This document shows, piece after piece, positions 1 through 11,843 of a stretch of DNA of 64,000 nt. The translations under genes were made by a program, and so were the position numbers. How positions within the stretch are numbered: the stretch's first letter is position 1; every line of letters begins with the position of its first letter. Under the pieces are notes generated by a model. It did no database searches and was not told the origin of the DNA. It saw only the letters and a list, made by a program, of their open reading frames with translations. The stretch spans positions 1,431,001 to 1,495,000 of the forward strand of contig NZ_JABWRE020000001.1 in assembly GCF_014268815.2 (NCBI RefSeq). Reading direction: 5' to 3'. This stretch comes from Pseudomonas urmiensis (lineage in GTDB: Bacteria > Pseudomonadota > Gammaproteobacteria > Pseudomonadales > Pseudomonadaceae).

Positions 1-1
1 G

Positions 2-1447
2 GCCCTGGGCCACCGGGTGGTCTACGAACTGCGCCTGCAGATGGTCAAGCGCCTGCTGGACACCTCCATCGAGCAACTGGAAAAGATCGGCGAAGCCAGC
101 CTGTACGCGACCCTGAGCAAGGACATCGTCAGTATTGGCCAGGCCTTCAACCGCATGCCGTTCGTGTTCTACAACCTGGTCCTGATGCTGGGGGGCTGCC
201 TGTACATGGCCTGGCTGTCCTGGCAGTTGCTGCTGATCTGCGCGGTTGGCCTGGGCCTGGGCACCTGGCTGGCCCATGGCTGGTTCGCCAAGATGCGCCA
301 ACTGATGACGCGCGTGCGGGAAACCGACGATCGCCTGTATGCCGCTTACCAGGGTGCCATCGAGGGGCGATTCGAGCTGGCCCTCAATGCCCAGCGCAAG
401 GAGCGCTTCTACACCCTCGACCTGCAACCGGCGGCCGAATACGCGCGGCGCAACGAGGTGCACGCCGACCGCTACTGGACCTTGAGCCTGAACTGGACCG
501 TGGCGCTGATCCTCGCCCTGGCCGGCGGGCTGTTCGCCGCGGGCACCTGGCTGGGGGTGAGCAATGGGGTGATCGGCGCCTTCGTGCTGGTGCTGATGTT
601 CCTGCGCATGCCGCTCAACGACCTGATCGGCAGCCTGCCGACCCTGGTGGCCGGCAACGTGTCCCTGGCCAAGATCCAGACCCTGGCCTTCGCCGACTAC
701 CGCGAGGCACCCTCGGCCAGCGGCGGCGAGGTCGATAGCGGCCAGCCGATGCTCGAGCTGCAGGCCCTGAGCTACGACTACCCGCACCAGGCCGACGAAT
801 ATGGCTTCCGTCTGGGGCCGGTGAACCTGAGTATCGCCAAGGGCGAGATCCTGTTCATCGTCGGTGGCAACGGCAGCGGCAAGTCGACCTTGGCCAAGCT
901 GCTCACCGGCCTCTACGAACCCAGTGCCGGCACCCTCAAGCTGCAAGGCGTGGCGATCACCCCGGCGTTGCGCGACTGGTACCGCGCGCATTTCTCCACG
1001 GTGTTCTCCACCTTCTACCTGTTCGAGCGCCTGGTCGGCCCCCAGGGCGATTTCGACCCGCAACTGGCCCAGGCCTGGCTTGAGCGCCTGCGCATGCAGC
1101 GCAAGGTCAGCATCGACGCCCAGGGCGGGTTGTCCACCACCCGCCTGTCCCAGGGCCAGCGCAAGCGCCTGGCCCTGCTGGTGGCGCTGGTCGAGGAGCG
1201 GCCGATCCTGCTGCTCGACGAGTGGGCCGCCGACCAGGACCCGGGCTTCCGGGCGTTCTTCTACCGCGAGCTGCTGCCCGAGCTCAAGGCGCAGGGCAAG
1301 ACCATCATCGCCATCAGCCACGACGATCACTACTTCGCCATTGCCGACCGCGTGCTCAAGTGCGACGGCGGCCAGCTCTATCCCTATGACCCTGTTGCCC
1401 TCGGCAGCGGGGCAGGCGCGTCCAGCGAACTGCCGGCGCCGGTGTGA
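2..1447 (+). CDS. PvdE-type cyclic-peptide/siderophore ABC exporter (5' partial)
   Basis: Fused membrane-plus-ATPase exporter that would move the siderophore or its precursor across the inner membrane. The reading frame is open to the left edge, so the start and roughly the first 60-80 residues of the usual ~550 are missing. The visible part begins inside the transmembrane domain, with hydrophobic segments near visible residues 50-85 and 155-205. The ATPase half has Walker A (GGNGSGKST), an ABC signature of the form LSQGQRKRL and Walker B (ILLLDEW) followed by AADQDPGF, a form I associate with the PvdE/SyrD family. It lies 75 bp upstream of a TonB-dependent receptor on the same strand and opposite a siderophore NRPS operon, which supports export of that peptide. 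Family assignment is confident; the exact cargo is inferred from context. Confidence 0.9.
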   Translation, partial: ALGHRVVYELRLQMVKRLLDTSIEQLEKIGEASLYATLSKDIVSIGQAFNRMPFVFYNLVLMLGGCLYMAWLSWQLLLICAVGLGLGTWLAHGWFAKMRQLMTRVRETDDRLYAAYQGAIEGRFELALNAQRKERFYTLDLQPAAEYARRNEVHADRYWTLSLNWTVALILALAGGLFAAGTWLGVSNGVIGAFVLVLMFLRMPLNDLIGSLPTLVAGNVSLAKIQTLAFADYREAPSASGGEVDSGQPMLELQALSYDYPHQADEYGFRLGPVNLSIAKGEILFIVGGNGSGKSTLAKLLTGLYEPSAGTLKLQGVAITPALRDWYRAHFSTVFSTFYLFERLVGPQGDFDPQLAQAWLERLRMQRKVSIDAQGGLSTTRLSQGQRKRLALLVALVEERPILLLDEWAADQDPGFRAFFYRELLPELKAQGKTIIAISHDDHYFAIADRVLKCDGGQLYPYDPVALGSGAGASSELPAPV

Positions 1448-1522
1448 CCGGCGCGCGATTTTCATAGCACAACACTTAAAAAAATAATGGCCCGAAAAAG
1501 GCCATGCACAGGAGCTTGCGAT

Positions 1523-3742
1523 ATGAGTCAAGTTGAAAAGGGGCGCCAGCCAGGCAAGGCGGGTAACTGGCTGCTGGTGCCGCTGGTGAGCAGCGGCATG
1601 CTGCTCGCCCCGGCGGTCTGGGCCGAGGAAAGCACCGAGGAAAAGGCGCCGCCGGCGTCCATCACACTGCCTGACCAGACCATCGTCGGTATGCAGACCG
1701 AAGCGCCGACGGTCTCGGTGGGCACCAAGGTGCCGCTGCGCCTGAAGGAAGTGCCGCAGACCATCAACGTCATCGGTCAGGAACGCATCCAGAAGCAGAA
1801 CCTCTACACCCTCGAGGATGCCCTGGGCAAAGTGGGCGGTGTGACCGTGCAGCGCATCGACGCCAGCCGCCTGAGCTTCTTTTCGCGCGGTTTCGAGATC
1901 ACCTCGCTGCAGTTGGACGGCACGCCGACCACCATGGACAACCGGATCTTCCTGTCGCCGGACCTGACCATGTACGACCGCGTCGAAGTGCTCAAGGGGC
2001 CGTCCGGCAGCCTGACCGGCGCCGGTGGTTCGGGTGGCAGCATCAACCTGGTGCGCAAGCGCCCGCAGGCTGACGCGGCGGTATCGGCAGAAATCAGCGC
2101 CGGCTCCTGGGACGCCTACCGTGGCATGGTCGATGTCACCGGGCCGTTGACCGAAGCCGGCAACATCCGTGGCCGCCTGGTGCTCAGCGAGAACAAGACA
2201 GCGTTCCCCTACGATGGCAGCGGCAAGCGTGAGACCAGCCAGGCCTACGGCATCGTCGACATCGACCTGACCCCGGACACCGTCTGGACCATCGGTGCCA
2301 GCAACCAGAACACCGACATCCGTGGCGCCCAGCGCTCGCTGCCGGCGTTCCGCTACACCAACGCCGCCGGCGAAGCGGCCATGTCGCTGCCGGACGTCTC
2401 GCGCAAGAATTTCTACGGCGCCAACTGGAACCGCGATTACTTCTGGAGCACCGCGGTGTTCACCGAGCTCGAGCATCAGCTCGGCGGCGACTGGAAGACC
2501 AAGCTGTCGGTGCGCCACGCCGACAACAACTACGACCTGACCCAGGCCTACGCCCGCAATGGCGGTGGCATCGACCCGGCCGACAACCTGGTGTCGATGA
2601 ACTCGATCATGTTCGACTACCGCGAGAAACAGGACGAAGTCGACCTGTACGCCGACGGCCCGTTCAGCCTGTTCGGTCGTGAACACAAGCTGTTGGTGGG
2701 GACCAACTATTCGCGTTCGGAGTTCGCCTCCAACGGCGGCTACTTCTCCAGCTTCCTCGGTGACGTGGACCTCTACGACCCGCAGCCGAGCTTCGGCTAC
2801 CCGGCGTTCCCGGATGCCGACCGCCTGCCGACCAACGTCGCCAACACCCGCTCCAAGGCGGTCTACGGCAACATGCGCATCAGCCTCGCCGACCCGCTGA
2901 CCCTGGTCCTGGGCGGCCGTGTCACCTGGCTCGACATGCACCGCAGCCAGCACCAGCCAGAGGCCGGCTCGCCGTCGGAAAAGGCCAGCCAGAGCGAGTC
3001 GCAGAAGTTCACCCCGTTCTACGGGCTGATCTACGAGCTGAACGAAAACTACTCGCTGTACGCCAACTACGCCGAGGTGTTCAACCCGCAGCCGGTCAGC
3101 AACCTGGACATCAACAACAACATCATCGAGCCGATCGAAGGCAAGCAGCACGAGCTCGGCATCAAGGGTGAGTTCCTCGACGGCGCGGTGAATGCCTCGC
3201 TGGCGGCCTTCCAGATCGAGGAAGAGAACCGCGCCATCCCCGACATGAACGACCCGAACTCGCGGGCCGTGGTGGCCGGTGGCAAGGCGCGTACCCGTGG
3301 CTACGAGCTGGAAGTGACCGGACAGATGACGCCTGACTGGTTCCTCACCGCCAACTTCACCCACACCTACAAGCGCTACGACAGCCCCAACGAGCAGCTG
3401 CAGACTTACCTGCCGAAAAACATGCTGCGGGTCTGGTCCCTGTACAAGCTGCCTGGCGAGCTCGAGAAGTGGAGCGTGCAGGGCGGCGTGAGCGTTGTCA
3501 GCGAAACCTACAACAAGCTGCACGTTCCCGGCATCGGCATGGAAGGCACCAAGCTGCAGCAGAGCGGCTACGCGTTGTACGACGCAGGTATCGGCTACCA
3601 GATCAACGAGAACCTGTCGGCTGACCTGCTCGGCACCAACCTGACCAACAAGAAGTACTACCAGCGCATCAACACCTTCCAGGATGGGAACATCTTCGGT
3701 GACCCTCGCGCGGTATCGCTGACCTTGCGCGCCAAGTTCTGA
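1523..3742 (+). CDS. TonB-dependent ferric-siderophore receptor
   Basis: Outer-membrane receptor of 739 residues, expected to import the ferric form of the siderophore made by the neighbouring NRPS operon. An upstream in-frame ATG at 1487 exists, but the ATG at 1523 is preferred because AGGAG (1510-1514) precedes it at good spacing and it opens directly into a signal peptide ending AVWA (residue 34). The plug starts near residue 75 (KEVPQTINVIG) and carries the typical DRVEVLKGPSG stretch; a beta-barrel follows and the protein ends LTLRAKF, with the usual C-terminal Phe. Only about 40 residues separate the signal peptide from the plug, so the FpvA-type N-terminal signalling domain is missing. 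Regulation through a dedicated sigma/anti-sigma pair is therefore unlikely. Confidence 0.95.
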   Translation: MSQVEKGRQPGKAGNWLLVPLVSSGMLLAPAVWAEESTEEKAPPASITLPDQTIVGMQTEAPTVSVGTKVPLRLKEVPQTINVIGQERIQKQNLYTLEDALGKVGGVTVQRIDASRLSFFSRGFEITSLQLDGTPTTMDNRIFLSPDLTMYDRVEVLKGPSGSLTGAGGSGGSINLVRKRPQADAAVSAEISAGSWDAYRGMVDVTGPLTEAGNIRGRLVLSENKTAFPYDGSGKRETSQAYGIVDIDLTPDTVWTIGASNQNTDIRGAQRSLPAFRYTNAAGEAAMSLPDVSRKNFYGANWNRDYFWSTAVFTELEHQLGGDWKTKLSVRHADNNYDLTQAYARNGGGIDPADNLVSMNSIMFDYREKQDEVDLYADGPFSLFGREHKLLVGTNYSRSEFASNGGYFSSFLGDVDLYDPQPSFGYPAFPDADRLPTNVANTRSKAVYGNMRISLADPLTLVLGGRVTWLDMHRSQHQPEAGSPSEKASQSESQKFTPFYGLIYELNENYSLYANYAEVFNPQPVSNLDINNNIIEPIEGKQHELGIKGEFLDGAVNASLAAFQIEEENRAIPDMNDPNSRAVVAGGKARTRGYELEVTGQMTPDWFLTANFTHTYKRYDSPNEQLQTYLPKNMLRVWSLYKLPGELEKWSVQGGVSVVSETYNKLHVPGIGMEGTKLQQSGYALYDAGIGYQINENLSADLLGTNLTNKKYYQRINTFQDGNIFGDPRAVSLTLRAKF

Positions 3743-3752
3743 CCCGCGACAG

Positions 3753-3807
3753 CAGCGGCGCCGCCCGGCATACTGCGTCGGCGCCGCTGCCGAGCATCAA
3801 TGCTCGG
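3753..3807 (+). repeat. Two consecutive hairpins after the receptor gene
   Basis: Eleven bases after the receptor stop there is an 11-bp perfect inverted repeat (CAGCGGCGCCG at 3753-3763 with its complement at 3779-3789). An 8-bp perfect hairpin follows immediately (CCGAGCAT at 3790-3797 with ATGCTCGG at 3800-3807). Neither has a T tract. They could stabilise the 3' end of the receptor mRNA or act together with the terminator-like stem that follows. Confidence 0.6.
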
Positions 3808-3812
3808 CAAGC

Positions 3813-3869
3813 ACGCCCCCGCCGGTGCCCAGCTGATCCAGCAGGGCACCGGCGGGGGCGTGTTTGTTG
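3813..3869 (+). terminator. Strong terminator-like hairpin, 18-bp perfect stem
   Basis: ACGCCCCCGCCGGTGCCC at 3813-3830 pairs perfectly with 3844-3861 across a 13-base loop, and is followed by the T-rich run GTTTGTT. It lies between the receptor stop (3742) and the GTG start of the DUF3649 gene (3907). It is either the receptor terminator, with a new promoter downstream, or a partial terminator that lowers expression of the PepSY trio. Confidence 0.65.
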
Positions 3870-3906
3870 GGGCGTCGAAACACCGTGAAGCAACGAGGAG
3901 AACAGG

Positions 3907-4215
3907 GTGAAACGACCGGCGTCACACAAGGCAAGCGTCCGGGGCCGACAGCGCGGGTTGTGGCTGCTGCTGGCCTTGCTGCTGGCCTACCTGTTCATCT
4001 GGCCACTCAGCGCCCTGGCCGCGCTGGCCCTGGCCTGGCTTGGGCAAGCGCCCAGCGAGGCGGTGCTGAGCAGCTCTATCGCCGCCTTCGTGCTCTATCC
4101 GCCACTGGTGCTTTGGTTGTTGTGCGCGCGGCGGCTGGTGCGCAACAGCCTGTGCCTGGCCGCTGTGTCGCTGGTGATGCTGGCGACGCTGCGCGCGCTG
4201 GCGGGGGCGAGCTGA
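3907..4215 (+). CDS. DUF3649-like small inner-membrane protein
   Basis: Protein of 102 residues starting with GTG, placed by GAGGAG six bases upstream. It is mostly hydrophobic with three predicted membrane helices (about residues 19-43, 53-72 and 79-99) and a basic N-terminus. Size, sequence character and position, directly before a PepSY protein and beside a siderophore receptor, match DUF3649 proteins that accompany iron-uptake PepSY genes in Pseudomonas. Its stop overlaps the next start by one base (TGATG), indicating translational coupling. The biochemical role is not established; a helper role in periplasmic release or reduction of siderophore iron is an inference from context. Confidence 0.8.
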   Translation: MKRPASHKASVRGRQRGLWLLLALLLAYLFIWPLSALAALALAWLGQAPSEAVLSSSIAAFVLYPPLVLWLLCARRLVRNSLCLAAVSLVMLATLRALAGAS

Positions 4216-5762
4216 TGTTCGACAGTGTCCGCCAGGCCATGCTATGGGCGCACCGGGTACTGGGCCTGGGGTTTTCCGCGCTGCTGCTGGTCGCGTTCTT
4301 CATGGGCAGCCTGGCGTTGTACGACCGCGAGCTGGACAGCTGGATGCTGCCGGCGCTGCGGGTGGCGCCGGCGCCCGCGCCGCTGTCGCTGGACCAGCAG
4401 GTGCTGCCACGGGTGGCTGCCCTGAGCGAGGGCAAGGCGCTGCTGCAGTGGTACGTCGAGTTGCCCGATGCGCGCCGCCCGCTGCTGCGCTTCCAGGCCT
4501 GGAGCGTCGAGCGCGAAGGCTTCAGCCGCTTCCTGCAGCCTGGCGGCGACGGCGTGCTGGCCGCCGCCGGTAGCCGTGGCGGCGACTTTTTCTACCGTCT
4601 TCATTACACCCTGAACATCCATGCCTGGAACCTCGGTGCCCGGCTGTTGGGCCTGGCCGCGATGGTCGGGCTGATCGCCCTGATCGCCGGCGTGTGCATC
4701 CATGCGCGGCTGTTCCAGGACTTGTTCACCTTGCGTGCCGACAAGGCTCCCCGCCGGTTGCTCGACCTGCACAACCTGACCGGCGTGTTCGCCTTGCCGT
4801 TTCATGCGCTGATCCTGCTGAGCGGCCTGCTGATCCTGTTCCCGCTGTACCTGCCGGCGGCCATCGATGCGCTGTATCCAGGCCAGGCCGGGCAGTTCGC
4901 GGTGCAGGCCAACGCCGCCTACAGCCGCCCGGCGACGGGCACCCCAGGGCCAATGGCCTCGCTCGACGGCATGCTGGCCCAGGCCCGCCAGCATTGGGGC
5001 GGTGGTGAGCCTGCGTTCGTCAGGGTCTGGCATCCCGGTGACGCCAATGCCTATGTCGAGGTCAGCCGCAGCCTGGCTGACCGCCTGAGCCTGGATGGGC
5101 AGATCCTGTACTTCGACGGCGCCAGCGCACGGTTGCTGCATGAATCGCGGCTGCCGCCAGCGGCCGCGACCCTGGATGTGCTGGCCGGGCTGCACGTGGC
5201 GCACTTCCACCAGCCCGCCTTGCGCGCCCTGTACTTCTTCGCAGGCCTGAGCGGTTGCGTGATGCTTGCCAGCGGCCTGCTGTACTGGCTGGCCAAGCGC
5301 CGCCTGCAGCAGCCTGCCCGGGAGCCGGGCGGGATGTCGGTGACCCTGTTGTGCAGCGTGCTGATCACCGGCATGCCCCTGGCCACCTTGGCCATGCTGG
5401 TGGCCAACCGCTGGCTGCCGTTGGCCTTGAGCGGGCGTGCCGAGTGGGAGGTGCGGGTGTTCTTCGCCGCCTGGCTGCTGGCCGGGCTGCACGCGCTGTG
5501 GGTGATTGGCCGTTGCGCGCAGGCCCGTGCGCCGTGGGCGACGCAGTGCATGGCGATCAGCGCGCTGGCGCTGCTGGCCGTGCTGTCGAACGCCTGGAGC
5601 ACGGGTGATCATCCGTGGCGAGCGCTCAGCCAGGGCTTGTGGGCGGTGGCCGGTGTCGATCTGGCACTGCTGGCCTGCGCCCTGATTGCCGGCGGCCTGG
5701 GCTGGCGCCTGCGGCGGCGCGCCGCGGCTGTGCGCAGGTTGGCGGAGGTCAAGGATGCCTGA
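4215..5762 (+). CDS. PepSY-associated transmembrane protein, putative ferric-siderophore reductase
   Basis: Protein of 515 residues. The ATG at 4215 overlaps the previous stop by one base, which excludes the longer upstream frame. It has an N-terminal membrane helix (WAHRVLGLGFSALLLVAFF), a periplasmic PepSY-type region, a central pair of helices (about residues 140-165 and 190-215) with conserved His residues (HYTLNIHAW, LDLHNLTG, LPFHAL), and C-terminal helices. This layout is that of the PepSY_TM family, which includes FoxB and FpvG-like proteins that help remove iron from siderophores at the inner membrane. Co-transcription with DUF3649 and DUF3325 partners and the nearby receptor supports that role. 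The reductase activity itself is inferred. Confidence 0.87.
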   Translation: MFDSVRQAMLWAHRVLGLGFSALLLVAFFMGSLALYDRELDSWMLPALRVAPAPAPLSLDQQVLPRVAALSEGKALLQWYVELPDARRPLLRFQAWSVEREGFSRFLQPGGDGVLAAAGSRGGDFFYRLHYTLNIHAWNLGARLLGLAAMVGLIALIAGVCIHARLFQDLFTLRADKAPRRLLDLHNLTGVFALPFHALILLSGLLILFPLYLPAAIDALYPGQAGQFAVQANAAYSRPATGTPGPMASLDGMLAQARQHWGGGEPAFVRVWHPGDANAYVEVSRSLADRLSLDGQILYFDGASARLLHESRLPPAAATLDVLAGLHVAHFHQPALRALYFFAGLSGCVMLASGLLYWLAKRRLQQPAREPGGMSVTLLCSVLITGMPLATLAMLVANRWLPLALSGRAEWEVRVFFAAWLLAGLHALWVIGRCAQARAPWATQCMAISALALLAVLSNAWSTGDHPWRALSQGLWAVAGVDLALLACALIAGGLGWRLRRRAAAVRRLAEVKDA

Positions 5763-6066
5763 GTGGTTGGCGAGCGGGGTGGGGTTGGGTCTGCAGACGC
5801 TGGGCCTGGCGTTGCTGGCCCTGAGTCAGGCCGGCCATTGGCGGCAAGTGATGCAGCCGCAGGCGTTCCCCGGTACTCGGACGCTGCGCCTGTCAGCGTT
5901 GTTGGCATCGGGCCTGGCATGGCTGGTGGGGCAGGCCGGCCTGGGGCTGGCGATGGGGACGTTGTTCTGGGTGCTGGCCCTGGTGCCTTGTGGCCTGGGC
6001 GTGAGCCTGTTGTTGTGCTGGCGCAAGCCCTGGTTGCACCGGCTGGGCCGGTGCTTTTGCCGTTGA
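5755..6066 (+). CDS. DUF3325-like small inner-membrane protein
   Basis: Protein of 103 residues with three hydrophobic helices (about 5-24, 45-64 and 66-87). The ATG at 5755 is chosen because GGAGG lies about seven bases upstream and the start overlaps the PepSY stop by eight bases; a longer in-frame start at 5686 would lie deep within the PepSY gene. It completes the DUF3649-PepSY-DUF3325 trio typical of Pseudomonas siderophore loci. Function is unknown; co-occurrence suggests a subunit or chaperone of the PepSY iron-release protein. Confidence 0.8.
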   Translation: MPEWLASGVGLGLQTLGLALLALSQAGHWRQVMQPQAFPGTRTLRLSALLASGLAWLVGQAGLGLAMGTLFWVLALVPCGLGVSLLLCWRKPWLHRLGRCFCR

Positions 6067-6067
6067 G

Positions 6068-6097
6068 CCCGCCCGCTGGCCCTGGCCAGCGGGCGGG
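6068..6097. terminator. GC-rich hairpin between convergent genes
   Basis: A perfect 14-bp inverted repeat (CCCGCCCGCTGGCC at 6068-6081 and its complement at 6084-6097) fills the 31-bp gap between the DUF3325 stop and the stop of the last NRPS gene, which is transcribed towards it. Neither side has a T tract, so intrinsic termination would be weak, but the position suits a shared terminator or mRNA end. Confidence 0.6.
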
Positions 6098-10729
<4,632 letters not shown>

Positions 10730-10787
10730 GATGTGGAGGCCTTGAATAGGGGGCAGAGTCGAAAACCGTGAACCGTGTGGGGGCGCG

Positions 10788-11840
10788 TCAGGGCTTGAGC
10801 GCCACGTCCGTGCTGTTCAGGGCTTCGGCCATCGACACCAGGATGCGTCGGGGGCTGTCGTATTCGTTGCGTGCGTGCACCGAGAGCATGTTGTCCAGCA
10901 GCAGCACGTCGCCGTGGCGCCAGGGGAACTCGGTCATGTGCTGCAGGTAGATACCGCGCAGGTGTTCCAGCACCTGCGGCTCGATCGGGCTGCCGTCGCC
11001 ATAGAAGGTGTTCTGCGGCAGGTCGTCATCGGCGAAGTCGGCCTGCAGCGCATCGCGCACGCTGGCCGGCAGGGTGCTGACGTGGAAGAAGGTGGCGTGG
11101 TTGAACCACAGCGTCTCGCCGGTGCGCGGGTGGCGCACCAGGGCCGGGCCTACCTGGCGGGTGCGCAGGCGGCCGTCGGCTTTCCACTCGGTCTGGATGC
11201 CGACGCTGGCGCAGTAGGCATCCACCTGGGCGCGGTCCTCGGTCTGGAACACGGTCTGCCAGGGCAGGCCGAAGCCGTCGCCATAGTTGCGCACGTACAT
11301 GATGCCCAGGCGGGCGAAGCGCTCGCGCACCTCGGGGTCGATGGCCTGGCTGATCGCCCGGGTGTCGCCGATCGGCGTTTCGCCGCGGGACAGCGGCGCG
11401 ATATCGCACCACAGGAAGATCTTCAGCGGGAACACCGGCGAGTAGGAGTGTTCGTTGTGCGGGAAGATCCGCTGGTCCTTGGGGTAGTCGGTGGAGGTGT
11501 AGATGTTCAGGCGCGGGTCCACCTGGGTGCGCGGCGAGGCGCGGAACTTGTATTCCAGGGCGCCGCCGGACAGTGCGCTGATGCAGTTGTCGAAGGCTTC
11601 GGCGTTGTCCACCTGGAAGTTGCGAAACAGCAGCGCACCGTGTTCGAGCAGTTTGCGCTCGATCAGCTCACGGTTGGCCTCGGCCCAGGCCACCAGGCTG
11701 ATGCCGGGGCCGGCCGGTTCGCACACCGCGGTGTAGGTGCTGCCCGGGTTGAGCGGGGTGAAATGGACCAGTGCGTCTTCATCCACACGGATGGTTTTGC
11801 GGCGCATGCCGCCGAGTTTGGCAATCGCGGGGCCGTTCAT
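10788..11840 (-). CDS. Fe(II)/2-oxoglutarate beta-hydroxylase, SyrP/TauD family, probably for NRPS-bound His
   Basis: Protein of 350 residues of the TauD/clavaminate-synthase-like fold. The iron-binding facial triad is visible as H128-x-E130 (FPHNEHSY) and a distal His near 322 (LSVHARNEY), followed about ten residues later by an Arg suited to 2-oxoglutarate binding. SyrP-like enzymes hydroxylate the beta carbon of amino acids tethered to NRPS carrier domains, giving iron ligands. The gene starts three bases after the stop of the preceding NRPS, which ends in a free C domain, and lies 58 bp before the NRPS that opens with an interface-like domain and a His-type A domain. That position points to His beta-hydroxylation (IbetaH-His subtype); Asp hydroxylation is the alternative. 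Confidence 0.88.
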   Translation of the reverse strand: MNGPAIAKLGGMRRKTIRVDEDALVHFTPLNPGSTYTAVCEPAGPGISLVAWAEANRELIERKLLEHGALLFRNFQVDNAEAFDNCISALSGGALEYKFRASPRTQVDPRLNIYTSTDYPKDQRIFPHNEHSYSPVFPLKIFLWCDIAPLSRGETPIGDTRAISQAIDPEVRERFARLGIMYVRNYGDGFGLPWQTVFQTEDRAQVDAYCASVGIQTEWKADGRLRTRQVGPALVRHPRTGETLWFNHATFFHVSTLPASVRDALQADFADDDLPQNTFYGDGSPIEPQVLEHLRGIYLQHMTEFPWRHGDVLLLDNMLSVHARNEYDSPRRILVSMAEALNSTDVALKP

Positions 11841-11843
11841 GTC

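Noticed and set aside
4242..5612. 456-residue - strand open frame inside the PepSY gene
   Set aside because: Gln/Ala-rich antisense frame; the + strand protein has convincing membrane helices and conserved His residues.
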